In this document: in pieces, positions 1 through 7,293 of the stretch
How the letters are laid out: the number at the start of each line of letters is the position of its first letter
Position numbering within the stretch: position 1 is the stretch's first letter
NCBI GenBank assembly: GCA_003499325.1
Contig: DNIP01000119.1
Location: 1 to 11,295, forward strand
Length of the DNA stretch: 11,295 nucleotides
DNA from: Oscillospiraceae bacterium
Lineage (GTDB): Bacteria > Bacillota > Clostridia > Oscillospirales > Acutalibacteraceae
Direction of reading: 5' to 3'
The notes under the pieces: model-generated
Told to the model about the DNA's origin: nothing
The model's input: only the letters and a program-made list of their open reading frames with translations
The model's database searches: none
Position numbers and translations under genes: made by a program

Positions 1-338
1 GGCAGGGTGGCGACCAGCGTTTTACCCTCACCGGTCTTCATCTCGGCGATGCGTCCCTGATGCAGGACGATGCCGCCGATGATCTGCACGGGGAAGTGCT
101 TCATGCCCAGCACGCGCCACGAAGCCTCGCGGCATACCGCGAACGCGTCGGGCAGGATATCGTCGGTGGTCTCGCCGTTTGAAAGACGTTCCTTGAGGAT
201 CGCGGTCTGAGCTTTCAGCTCGCTCTCGGTCATCGCGGCGTATTTGCTTTCGAGTGCGAGAACCTTATCGCAAATCGGTTTGATGCGCTTTAGCTCGCGC
301 GACGAGTAGTCGCCGAACAGCGCTTTGAATAAACCCAT
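1..338 (-). CDS. secA: SecA preprotein translocase ATPase, N-terminal fragment
   Basis: This is the 5' part of secA, cut at the left window edge; about 112 residues are visible. SecA is the cytoplasmic ATPase that drives unfolded preproteins through the SecYEG channel. The protein begins MGLFKALFG, a typical SecA start, and continues with an amphipathic helix and the family-typical stretch around [20 protein letters not shown]. The segment [20 protein letters not shown] near residues 89-107 holds the nucleotide-binding region, and its MKTGEGKT is the SecA Walker A motif. The start at 338 is supported by an AAAGGAAC ribosome binding site at 346-353. It is transcribed away from the K+ genes, and TATAAT-like boxes lie upstream on its strand. 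The identification is firm; only the truncation limits it. Confidence 0.95.
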   Translation of the reverse strand, partial: MGLFKALFGDYSSRELKRIKPICDKVLALESKYAAMTESELKAQTAILKERLSNGETTDDILPDAFAVCREASWRVLGMKHFPVQIIGGIVLHQGRIAEMKTGEGKTLVATL

Positions 339-562
339 AATATCAGTTCCTTTCTATTCGGTGAGAAATGGGGGAGAGAGCGGGACGAATCCCCATATCA
401 CCCCATTATAAGTATGAGTATATCATATTATATAGAAAAAATAAAGAAGAAAAAGAGATTTTTACAATCGTGATTTTTAGTCATTTTGTATGCTGATAAC
501 GACCGTACGAAAAGTTCATAATGGTAGCAGCATATTTTTGAACTTATATTTCTATTATGTTA

Positions 563-591
563 TTGAATTTCTGTGTCTGTTGATGTAGAAT
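563..591 (+). promoter_or_regulatory. Predicted sigma-A promoter for the ktrB-led K+ cluster
   Basis: TTGAAT (563-568) and TAGAAT (586-591) are separated by exactly 17 bases, close to the TTGACA/TATAAT consensus, in an A+T-rich setting. Transcription would start near 598, leaving a leader of roughly 105 bases before the ktrB ATG at 705. Confidence 0.6.
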
Positions 592-621
592 ATAGATACA
601 TATGGGCATTATTCCGAGTAA

Positions 622-665
622 GCCGCTGTACGAGTGCAAGCGGCGGATGATCGGGATTTTGCCCG
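622..665 (+). other. Two small hairpins in the ktrB leader
   Basis: GCCGCT (622-627) can pair with AGCGGC (639-644) around an 11-base loop. Shortly downstream CGGG (652-655) can pair with CCCG (662-665). No U-run follows, so this is not an intrinsic terminator. I could not match the leader to the c-di-AMP (ydaO/yuaA) riboswitch or any other riboswitch I know. It may be chance structure. Confidence 0.25.
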
Positions 666-704
666 CTCAACTCAAATCACCAACCGAAACCGCGGGGAGA
701 GTCT

Positions 705-2042
705 ATGACGAAACCAATCAAAAAGAAAAGACGGCTGTCGTCGTTTCAGATCATCATTCTCGGCTTTATCGGGGTGATTCTCTTGGGAGCGCTGCTGCTG
801 ATGCTCCCCATCTCCGCAAAGGACAGAGCGGTCACGCCGTTCAATCAAACGCTGTTCACCTCGACCTCGGCGGTCTGCGTGACGGGACTGATCGTGCAGG
901 ATACCGCGACCCACTGGTCGCTGTTCGGACAGGCCATTATCCTGACCTTGATACAGGTCGGCGGCTTGGGCGTCATCACGATGGCGGCGTCCTTCGTCCT
1001 GCTTTCGGGCAAACGGTTCAGCTTCAGTCAGCGCAGCACGATGCAGAACGCGATCTCCGCGCCCAGTCTGGGCGGCATCGTTCGCCTGACAAAGTTCGTT
1101 GTCAAGGGCACGGCGATCATCGAGCTGCTGGGCGCTGTCATCATGATGCCGGTGTTCGTCAAGAGCCACGGCGTCAAGGGCGTCTGGATGGCGGTGTTCC
1201 ATTCGGTTTCCGCCTTCTGCAACGCTGGCTTTGACCTGATGGGCACACCGGAGCAAAAATTCGCTTCCTTGACCTCCCTGCCCACGAACCCGATCGTCAA
1301 TATCGTCATCATGCTGCTTATTATCATCGGCGGTATCGGCTTTTTGACATGGCGGGATGTCATCGTCAACAAATTCCGCTTCAAGCGTTATCGGCTGCAG
1401 AGTAAGATCGTCATTGTGACCTCCGCGATTTTGATTGCTGTTCCCGCCGTGATCTATTTCTTCTATGATTTCGCACAGCTGCCGATGGCACAGCGTGTAT
1501 TCGGCTCGCTGTTTCAGGCGGTCACACCCCGCACCGCGGGCTTTAATACGCTTGATCTCAACTCCATGACGCGGTTCGGTCAGGCGGTGATGATCATTCT
1601 GATGCTGATCGGCGGCTCGCCCGGCTCTACGGCGGGCGGTATGAAAACCATTACCGTCGCCGTGCTGTTCAAGAACGCGACCGCCTCTTTTCAAAGAAAG
1701 AAGGATCCCGAGTGCTTCGGCAGAAGGATCGAGTCAAGCGCCGTCAAGACTGCGTCCACGCTCCTTGTGATGTATATGACGCTCTGCCTTGTGAGCGCGG
1801 CGGCGATCTGTATGATCGAAAAGCTGCCTTACGGCGTATGTGTGTTTGAGACCGCGTCGGCAGTCGGTACCGTCGGACTGACCCTCGGCATTACCCCGAG
1901 CCTCGGCGTGATCTCGCAGGTGATCCTCATTCTGCTGATGTTCCTCGGCAGAGTCGGCGGTCTGACCATCATCTACGCGGCGCTGTCGGGCTCCACCAAA
2001 AAGCTGTCTCGATTGCCGAAGGAAGCGATTACAGTAGGTTAG
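705..2042 (+). CDS. ktrB: Potassium uptake channel subunit KtrB
   Basis: Integral membrane K+ translocating subunit of a Ktr system (TrkH/TrkG/KtrB superfamily), 445 residues, matching the usual KtrB size. A short basic N-terminus (MTKPIKKKRR) precedes four membrane-pore-membrane units. The four selectivity-filter loops are visible around CVTGL (58-62), CNAGF (172-176), RTAGF (276-280) and GTVGL (388-392), each with its key glycine. The segment GGSPGSTAGGMKT (303-315) is the family's flexible gating loop in the third unit, and LGRVGGLT (414-421) is also characteristic. A ribosome binding site GGGGAG (694-699) fixes the start. The stop TAG overlaps the ribosome binding site of ktrA, only 10 bases away, so the two are surely co-expressed. 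KtrB works as a dimer on a cytoplasmic KtrA ring, in many species with Na+ coupling (family knowledge). Confidence 0.95.
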   Translation: MTKPIKKKRRLSSFQIIILGFIGVILLGALLLMLPISAKDRAVTPFNQTLFTSTSAVCVTGLIVQDTATHWSLFGQAIILTLIQVGGLGVITMAASFVLLSGKRFSFSQRSTMQNAISAPSLGGIVRLTKFVVKGTAIIELLGAVIMMPVFVKSHGVKGVWMAVFHSVSAFCNAGFDLMGTPEQKFASLTSLPTNPIVNIVIMLLIIIGGIGFLTWRDVIVNKFRFKRYRLQSKIVIVTSAILIAVPAVIYFFYDFAQLPMAQRVFGSLFQAVTPRTAGFNTLDLNSMTRFGQAVMIILMLIGGSPGSTAGGMKTITVAVLFKNATASFQRKKDPECFGRRIESSAVKTASTLLVMYMTLCLVSAAAICMIEKLPYGVCVFETASAVGTVGLTLGITPSLGVISQVILILLMFLGRVGGLTIIYAALSGSTKKLSRLPKEAITVG

Positions 2043-2052
2043 GAGATACAAT

Positions 2053-2700
2053 ATGAAATCAGTTTTATTGATCGGGCTCGGACGCTTCGGGCGCAATATC
2101 GCCATCCAGCTCAACAAGCTCGGCCACGATGTGCTCGGTATCGACCATGACGAGGACAGGGTCAACAATTCCCTCGAGTTCGTCACGGACGCTCAGATTG
2201 GCGACAGCACCAACAAAGCCTATCTGCGTTCGTTGGGCGTCAACAATTTTGATATCTGCTATGTGACCATCAGCAATGATTTCCAGAGCTCTCTGGAAAC
2301 CACTTATCTGTTAAAGGAGCTGGGCGCCAAGCTCGTGATCGCCCGTGCGGAACGTGACGGGCAGGAGCGGTTCCTTTTGCGCAACGGCGCGGATAAGGTG
2401 ATCTATCCCGAGAAGCAGGTCGCGAAATGGGCGGCGATCCGCTACAGCTCCGATCACCTGCTCGAATATATTCAGCTGGATGACACCCATTCCATCTATG
2501 AGGTCACCATCCCCGACGAGTGGATGGGCAAGACGATCGTCCAGTTGGATATCAGAAGAAAACACGAGCTGACCATCGTCGGTATCCGTGAAAACGGAGT
2601 GATGAGATTCATCGTCAAGCCGGACACGGTCCTGACCAAGGATATGTCGCTGCTGGTGCTCGGCGAGTATAAAAAGCTCAAAAAGTGTTTCAAGTTCTAA
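2053..2700 (+). CDS. ktrA: Ktr system regulatory gating protein KtrA (RCK domain)
   Basis: Cytoplasmic gating ring subunit of KtrAB, 215 residues, about the usual KtrA size. An N-terminal Rossmann RCK_N domain (about 1-125) has the glycine motif GLGRFG (8-13) and the acidic ribose-binding end of strand two (GID, 29-31), which in the family binds ATP/ADP. The C-terminal RCK_C domain (about 135-215) contains IVQLDIR (162-168), with His171 and Pro190 nearby. This resembles the pocket in Staphylococcus aureus KtrA that binds c-di-AMP, so inhibition by c-di-AMP is plausible but not shown. The ribosome binding site TAGGAG sits on the ktrB stop codon (2040-2045). Its partner is ktrB, immediately upstream. 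Confidence 0.94.
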   Translation: MKSVLLIGLGRFGRNIAIQLNKLGHDVLGIDHDEDRVNNSLEFVTDAQIGDSTNKAYLRSLGVNNFDICYVTISNDFQSSLETTYLLKELGAKLVIARAERDGQERFLLRNGADKVIYPEKQVAKWAAIRYSSDHLLEYIQLDDTHSIYEVTIPDEWMGKTIVQLDIRRKHELTIVGIRENGVMRFIVKPDTVLTKDMSLLVLGEYKKLKKCFKF

Positions 2701-2764
2701 ACACAACTCATACTATAACAATAAACAGTTTTCGTTTGCATTACGATATGACGAGGTAAACACA

Positions 2765-4123
2765 ATGAATATCATTATCGTAGGATCAGGCCGTGTCGGC
2801 CGCTCGATCGCGGAGCAGCTCAATGAGGAGGGACACTCCGTCACCATCATCGACGAGCGATATGACGCGCTCGAGAGGATCGCCGATACCCAGAATGTCA
2901 TGGCGATACAGGGTAACGGCGCGACCTATGCCGTACTGCATGAGGCAGGAATCGAATCGGCGGATCTTTTGATTGCCGTCACCGCTACCGACGAGCTGAA
3001 CCTTTACACCTGTCTGCTCGCCAAAAACGCCGGTATCGGCTCAACGATCGCGCGCGTACGCAATCCCGAATATATCCACGATGTGGAGAAGATCAAGGGG
3101 CAGCTCAAGCTCACGCTGGCGATCAATCCCGAATATACCTGCGCGTCCGAGATCTCCCGACTGGTCAAGTTCCCCGGCGCGGTGAAGATCAGCTCCTTTG
3201 CGAAGGGGCAGGTGGATTTCATCAAGATCCGCCTCAATGACAACACCCCCATTTCCGGCAAAAGAGTTGCGGACTGCGCCTCTATCCTCAAGGGCAAGGT
3301 GCGCATCGTCTTTGTCGAGAGGGACGGAGAGGTCACGATCCCCAACGGCGATTTTGTCCTGCAAACCAACGACATGGTATCCTTTGTCGCGCCCTCCGGC
3401 GTGGCAGCTAAGCTGCTCAAAATGCTGGGCACGATCTCGAACAAGGGTCGTTCCGTCTTTATCCTCGGCGGCAGCAAGATCGGCTTTTATCTGGCGAAGA
3501 TCCTGCGTGAAGCAGGCGTCAGCGTCAAGATCATCGAGAAGGATCCTGCCCGATGCGAGGAGCTCTCCGAGGATCTGGACGGCGTGATGATCATCAACGC
3601 CGACGCGATGGATGAGGATCTCTTGTTAAGCGAGCATATCGACCGCGCCGACGGCGTGGTTTGCCTGATGAATACCGATGAAGAAAACCTGCTCGCGTCG
3701 CTCTATGTCAAGCGGGTCAATGAAAGAGCGAAGGTCGTCACGGAGCTGGGCAACCTTAAGTTCTCCTCTGTGGTGGACACCCTCCCGCTCGACAGCGTGA
3801 TCCGTCCCAAGCAGCTCACCGGCGAGTCGATCGCGCGCTATGTCCGCGGTATGCAGAATGCCGTCGGCAACAACGTCGAGACCATGTACAAGGTCAACAA
3901 CGACCGCGCCGAGGCGCTGGAATTCATCGTCAGGGACAAGAGCGCCGTCACCTCGGTGCCGCTGTCCCGCCTGAATTTGAAAAACGATCTGCAGATCGTC
4001 TGTATCAGCCGCGGCGGCAAGCTGATCATGCCCGGCGGCGGCGATACCATCGAGCTCGGGGACAGGGTGATCGTCCTCACGAAGCACAAGGGTCTTTCCG
4101 ACCTGAGAGATATTCTGAGATAA
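2765..4123 (+). CDS. trkA: Trk system K+ uptake regulatory protein TrkA (two RCK modules)
   Basis: Peripheral cytoplasmic NAD(H)/nucleotide-binding gate for TrkH, 452 residues, the size expected of a duplicated RCK protein. The first Rossmann half starts with GSGRVG (7-12) and the acidic D30. RCK_C1 follows at about 136-217. The second Rossmann half has the degenerate glycine motif GGSKIG (235-240), with E258 at the end of its second strand. RCK_C2 covers about 370-452, ending in LGDRVIVLTK. The duplication distinguishes it from the single-module KtrA upstream. A GAGG ribosome binding site at 2753-2756 supports the start. It lies 64 bases after ktrA and 64 before trkH, consistent with one transcript, although the ktrA-trkA gap could hold a weak internal promoter. 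Confidence 0.94.
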   Translation: MNIIIVGSGRVGRSIAEQLNEEGHSVTIIDERYDALERIADTQNVMAIQGNGATYAVLHEAGIESADLLIAVTATDELNLYTCLLAKNAGIGSTIARVRNPEYIHDVEKIKGQLKLTLAINPEYTCASEISRLVKFPGAVKISSFAKGQVDFIKIRLNDNTPISGKRVADCASILKGKVRIVFVERDGEVTIPNGDFVLQTNDMVSFVAPSGVAAKLLKMLGTISNKGRSVFILGGSKIGFYLAKILREAGVSVKIIEKDPARCEELSEDLDGVMIINADAMDEDLLLSEHIDRADGVVCLMNTDEENLLASLYVKRVNERAKVVTELGNLKFSSVVDTLPLDSVIRPKQLTGESIARYVRGMQNAVGNNVETMYKVNNDRAEALEFIVRDKSAVTSVPLSRLNLKNDLQIVCISRGGKLIMPGGGDTIELGDRVIVLTKHKGLSDLRDILR

Positions 4124-4187
4124 TGATACGCGCTCACGGCTCTGCTGTGGGCGCTGCATTACACTGAACGATTGACGGAGAAGCACT

Positions 4188-5642
4188 ATGAATAAACGGT
4201 TAATTGTTTATATACTCGGCTGGGTTCTGGTGATCGAGGGCGCTTGTATGCAGCTCTCCACCATCGTCGGCATCTGCTATCATGAATGGGCAGATCTCAA
4301 GTATTTTATCATCATCGGACTTGTCATGATCGCGCTTGGCGTCCCGATGGTCATCAAAAAGCCGCAGAGTAACGTGATGTACCTCAAGGACGGCTTTGCG
4401 GCAACGGCGTTTTCATGGCTGCTGCTGTCGCTGGCGGGCTGTCTGCCGCTTTGGATATCCAAGACCATCCCGCATTTTGTTGACGCGCTGTTTGAGACCA
4501 TCTCGGGCTTTACCACGACGGGCGCTACGATCCTCACGGAGATCGAGCACCTGCCCCGCTGTATGCTGTTCTGGCGCAGCTTCTCTCACTTTTTGGGCGG
4601 CATGGGCGTTGTCGTGTTCCTGCTCGCGATTATCCCGCGTCTGGGCGCGAATCAGACGATCAACCTGATGAAGGCGGAATCCACCGGCCCCTCTGTCAAC
4701 AAAAGCATGCCCAAGCTCCGCAACTACGCGGCGCTGCTGTACGGGATCTACTGCGGCCTGACGCTCCTCGAATGTATCCTGCTGCTGTTCGGCGGCATGA
4801 ACCTGTTCGACGCGTTGACTACCTCGTTCTCCACGGCGGGCACTGGCGGCTTTATGGTCTACAACGATTCGATGGCGCGCTTCAGCCCGTATCTGCAAAC
4901 GGTCGTCGCCGTCTTTATGATGCTGTTCGGCGTGAACTTCTACGTCTATATCGCGATCCTCTCCAAGCGCTTCAAGCAGGCGTTCAAAAACGAGGAGGTG
5001 TGGGTCTATCTCGGGCTCACTCTCGGCTTCACCGTGGCGATCGCGATCGATCTGTCCGCTCACGGGATGTTTGAGGGCAGCTTCCTCCAATCCTTCCATC
5101 AAAGCTATTTCTATATCACCTCGGTCGAGTCCTCTACCGGTATGGCGATCACCGACGTCAACCACTGGCCGGAGTTCTCCAAGACGCTGGTGCTGATTGC
5201 AACCTGTATCGGCGCGTGCGCCGGATCGACGGGCGGCGGCTTGAAGGTCTCGCGATTTGTAATCCTGCTCAAGGGCATCAAAAAGGAATTCACCTTGATC
5301 CTGCATCCGCGTACCGTCCACACCGTCAGGATGGACAGCAAGAAGGTCACTCACGAGGTGAGCCGCTCTGTCAGCGTATTCTTTGTGATCTATATGGCGA
5401 TCATCATCGTGTCCACGATCCTGATCTCCTTGAACGGCTTTGATTTTACAACGAGCTTTTCCAGCGTTCTGGCGACCTTGAATAACACCGGCCCCGGTAT
5501 GAACATCGTCGGCTCCACCGGCAATTACGCGGGCTTCAGCGTGTTCTCTAAGCTCGTCTTTTGCTTCAATATGCTTGCGGGTCGTCTGGAGCTCTATCCG
5601 TTCCTGCTGATCTTCCTGCCCGCTGCGTGGAAAAGAAACTGA
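4188..5642 (+). CDS. trkH: Trk system K+ uptake channel protein TrkH
   Basis: Membrane K+ channel subunit, 484 residues, the usual TrkH length. It is longer than KtrB because of the extra N-terminal membrane helices (about 5-30 and 38-56). The four filter loops are TTTGA (109-113), GTGGF (218-222), SSTGM (315-319) and NNTGPG (432-437). The intramembrane gating loop of the third unit is GACAGSTGGGLK (342-353), and the C-terminal NMLAGRLELYP (461-471) is family-typical. A GGAG ribosome binding site at 4177-4180 supports the start. The gene follows trkA and should form the channel gated by it. The third filter has SSTGM where many homologues have TTTGF/Y, a mild variation that still keeps the glycine. 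Confidence 0.95.
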   Translation: MNKRLIVYILGWVLVIEGACMQLSTIVGICYHEWADLKYFIIIGLVMIALGVPMVIKKPQSNVMYLKDGFAATAFSWLLLSLAGCLPLWISKTIPHFVDALFETISGFTTTGATILTEIEHLPRCMLFWRSFSHFLGGMGVVVFLLAIIPRLGANQTINLMKAESTGPSVNKSMPKLRNYAALLYGIYCGLTLLECILLLFGGMNLFDALTTSFSTAGTGGFMVYNDSMARFSPYLQTVVAVFMMLFGVNFYVYIAILSKRFKQAFKNEEVWVYLGLTLGFTVAIAIDLSAHGMFEGSFLQSFHQSYFYITSVESSTGMAITDVNHWPEFSKTLVLIATCIGACAGSTGGGLKVSRFVILLKGIKKEFTLILHPRTVHTVRMDSKKVTHEVSRSVSVFFVIYMAIIIVSTILISLNGFDFTTSFSSVLATLNNTGPGMNIVGSTGNYAGFSVFSKLVFCFNMLAGRLELYPFLLIFLPAAWKRN

Positions 5643-5655
5643 CGAAAGAATAATC

Positions 5656-5671
5656 GGGATCACTCGATCCC
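5656..5671 (+). terminator. Weak hairpin after trkH
   Basis: GGGATC (5656-5661) and GATCCC (5666-5671) form a perfect 6-base stem with an ACTC loop, 13 bases after the trkH stop. Only CTTTA-like sequence follows (TTT at 5672-5674), so termination would be weak or partial. Confidence 0.35.
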
Positions 5672-5678
5672 TTTACCA

Positions 5679-5713
5679 CAGGCAACACCAATTAAATGAC
5701 GCGGTGTTGCCTG
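5679..5713. repeat. 11-base inverted repeat just upstream of the SDR gene
   Basis: CAGGCAACACC (5679-5689) is exactly complementary to GGTGTTGCCTG (5703-5713), with a 13-base loop. There is no U-run after it, so it is not a good intrinsic terminator. It ends five bases before a TATAAT box. It could be a transcription-factor operator, an mRNA stabiliser or a processing site; the sequence does not decide between these. Confidence 0.5.
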
Positions 5714-5723
5714 ATTCTATAAT
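5696..5723 (+). promoter_or_regulatory. Possible promoter for the SDR gene
   Basis: ATGACG (5696-5701, four of six matches to TTGACA) lies 16 bases before a perfect TATAAT (5718-5723). A transcript starting at the normal distance (about 5730) would begin on the GGAGG ribosome binding site (5726-5730) and have a leader of only about 9 bases. That weakens the call. The -35 lies in the loop of the palindrome at 5679-5713. Confidence 0.3.
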
Positions 5724-5738
5724 ACGGAGGATAGAAAG

Positions 5739-6470
5739 ATGAGTACGGTATTGATCACGGGCGCGTCACGCGGGATCGGCGCACAATGCGCCCTCTCCTT
5801 TGCAAAGGCGGGCTATCATGTGGCGCTGAATTATTGCCGCAGCGAGGAAAAGGCGCTTGCCTTATTGGACAAGCTACAGGCTCTCGGCGTGAGAGCATGT
5901 GCCGTGCAGGCGGATGTTGCCGACAGCACGCAGGTCAAGAGGATGTTTGAGACCGTCCGCGCTGAGCTGGGGGCAATCGACGTCCTCGTCAACAATGCGG
6001 GCATTGCTCATGTGGGGCTGTTGACCGACATGACCGACGACGAGTGGCGGCGGCTGATCGATACCGACCTCTCGGGTGCATTTTACTGCTGCCGCGAGGC
6101 GCTCCCTGATATGATCCGCGCCCATAGCGGCGTGATCGTCAATATCGCCTCCATGTGGGGCGAGGTCGGCGCTTCCTGCGAGGCGGCGTATTCCGCCGCA
6201 AAGGCGGGCGTGATCGGGCTGACAAAGGCGCTCGCCAAGGAGGTCGGCCCCTCCGGTGTGCGCGTCAACGCCGTATCGCCCGGTGTGGTGATGACCGATA
6301 TGATGGCGGGATTCTCGGATGAGGATGTCGCCGTGTTAAAAGATGAGACACCTTTGACAAGCCTCGGTTCACCCGAGAATATCGCCGACGCGGTGCTGTT
6401 CCTCGCGTCCGAAAAAGCCCGCTTTATCACGGGGCAGGTGCTTTCCGTCAACGGCGGTATGGTGATATGA
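5739..6470 (+). CDS. SDR-family reductase, FabG-like; probable EF-P 5-aminopentanone reductase (YmfI type)
   Basis: Short-chain dehydrogenase of 243 residues, a cytoplasmic NAD(P)H-dependent oxidoreductase. The cofactor motif TGASRGIG (7-14), structural NNAG (85-88), and catalytic S138, Y151 and K155 (YSAAK) are all present, as is the SDR C-terminal ITGQVLSVNGG (230-240). The stretch SMWGEVGASCEAAYS (138-152), with GLLTDMTDDEW after the NNAG, matches my memory of Bacillus subtilis YmfI (SIWGETGASCE and the same ITGQ-LSVNGG ending). YmfI reduces 5-aminopentanone on elongation factor P. FabG (3-oxoacyl-ACP reductase) remains the alternative, but no fatty-acid genes are nearby. The tetrad Asn of typical SDRs (TN-L-G-F) is Asp110 here. 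A GGAGG site at 5726-5730 fixes the start. The gene overlaps the next by ATGA, so the two are translationally coupled. Confidence 0.85.
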   Translation: MSTVLITGASRGIGAQCALSFAKAGYHVALNYCRSEEKALALLDKLQALGVRACAVQADVADSTQVKRMFETVRAELGAIDVLVNNAGIAHVGLLTDMTDDEWRRLIDTDLSGAFYCCREALPDMIRAHSGVIVNIASMWGEVGASCEAAYSAAKAGVIGLTKALAKEVGPSGVRVNAVSPGVVMTDMMAGFSDEDVAVLKDETPLTSLGSPENIADAVLFLASEKARFITGQVLSVNGGMVI

Positions 6471-7249
6471 AGCGGATCCTGATTACAGCACTCCTGCTGT
6501 TATGGGTGCTGCCGATTTGTATTTGCTCCGCGGCGGAGGATTGCTCCATCGAGTATACGCCCCGCTCTGAGAGAAGCGCCGTATTTTACATCGATGTTTA
6601 CAGTGCGCGCGAGGTGACCGCGGCGGTGTTCGAGCTGCGCTTTGCCGATGACATGGCGGGCTACTACTCCGTTGCCGCCGACGATACCGCAACGGTGTGC
6701 GATCATTCCGAAAAGGGCAAGGTCACCTTTGCGTATGCTTCATCAACGGCGGTCAGCGGCAAGCTCTGCCGCGTGTCCTTCAAAGCGCTAAAGGCGGGCT
6801 CGGTCGATTTCACCCTGCATATGCTTCAGGCGGCGGACGCGGAGAAAAAGCTTTTGTCCGATTGGAGCGATCCTTCCCTGACCGTCAAGCTCGGCAAGGA
6901 GGATGTGGAAGCGGCTGCAAAGGTGAGCCGCACCGACGGCACAACCACCGGCACAGCTGGGTCCGCTTCTCAACGCGGCGGCGGAAAATCTGATCTCAGC
7001 ATCGGTGAGGATGGCGCAGAGGATTCACCCTCAGGCTTTTTCGACTTGCGAAAAGACAACAGTGTACTCAAATGGATTCTGCTCGGCGCGGGCATCCCCA
7101 TCCTGATCGGCGGTCTGGTTTGGCTCGGTATCCTGATCGGCAGAAGGTCAAAGGATAAAACAGAAAAGAGAAGAGAAAAGCCCGGGGAAGAACTCCCCGA
7201 GCCGATTGATTTGCCTGATCCCATATCAGACGATGAAATAACGGAATAA
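6467..7249 (+). CDS. Secreted, membrane-anchored protein with cohesin-like domain
   Basis: Unnamed surface protein of 260 residues. Residues 1-23 form a signal peptide (MKRILITALLLLWVLPICIC then SAA), with probable signal peptidase I cleavage near A22/A23. Residues about 27-142 read like a cohesin or carbohydrate-binding-type beta sandwich: alternating strands, the pattern AAVFELRFADDM, then KVTFAYASS and LCRVSFKALKAGSVDFTL. A low-complexity Thr/Gly/Ser linker follows (about 150-195). One transmembrane helix (203-225, WILLGAGIPILIGGLVWLGILIG) comes next, then a charged cytoplasmic tail starting RRSKDKTEKRREK and ending in acidic and proline-rich residues. The expected topology is domain outside, tail inside. 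The ATG overlaps the upstream SDR stop and there is no separate ribosome binding site of note. The biochemical role is unknown; the cohesin fold is inferred by pattern, not by search. Confidence 0.75.
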   Translation: MKRILITALLLLWVLPICICSAAEDCSIEYTPRSERSAVFYIDVYSAREVTAAVFELRFADDMAGYYSVAADDTATVCDHSEKGKVTFAYASSTAVSGKLCRVSFKALKAGSVDFTLHMLQAADAEKKLLSDWSDPSLTVKLGKEDVEAAAKVSRTDGTTTGTAGSASQRGGGKSDLSIGEDGAEDSPSGFFDLRKDNSVLKWILLGAGIPILIGGLVWLGILIGRRSKDKTEKRREKPGEELPEPIDLPDPISDDEITE

Positions 7250-7253
7250 AAAC

Positions 7254-7283
7254 AGCGCTCTGTACCGTGTGATACAGAGCGCT
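7254..7283. terminator. Bidirectional intrinsic terminator between convergent genes
   Basis: AGCGCTCTGTA (7254-7264) and TACAGAGCGCT (7273-7283) form a perfect 11-base stem with an 8-base loop. On the minus strand it is followed by GTTTTTATT, a good U-run for the gene at 7348-7944. On the plus strand the tail is the weaker TTGT after the surface-protein stop at 7249. It therefore probably serves both transcripts. Confidence 0.8.
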
Positions 7284-7293
7284 TTGTCAATCT

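Larger units (their letters stand above)
339..704. other. AT-rich divergent intergenic region between secA and ktrB
   Basis: This 366-base stretch has no supported gene. It contains the secA ribosome binding site and start region on the minus strand. Two minus-strand TATAAT boxes lie at 427-432 and 405-410, but neither has a convincing -35 partner. A very A+T-rich block spans about 405-600. The ktrB promoter is at 563-591. After it comes an untranslated leader of about 105 bases containing two small hairpins. An open frame starting at 602 runs through the leader into ktrB in another frame, has no family character, and is treated as a shadow. Confidence 0.7.

Noticed and set aside
371..394. 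GGGGA...TCCCC and GGGA/TCCC hairpin upstream of secA as a terminator or regulator
   Set aside because: The stem is only 4-5 bases with no U-run; likely chance.
600..704. c-di-AMP (ydaO/yuaA) riboswitch upstream of ktrB
   Set aside because: The leader is short for that class and I could not find its conserved segments.
602..1234. Open frame of 210 codons starting in the ktrB leader
   Set aside because: It overlaps ktrB in another frame, is rich in Arg/His/Asp typical of a shifted GC-rich frame, and has no family motif or good ribosome binding site.
672..1694. 340-codon minus-strand open frame opposite ktrB
   Set aside because: The composition (strings of D, R, Q and H) is that of an antisense shadow of a membrane protein gene, and the plus strand encodes a clear KtrB.
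4413..5663. 416-codon minus-strand open frame opposite trkH
   Set aside because: Very hydrophilic, repetitive composition with no recognisable domain; it is the antisense shadow of trkH.
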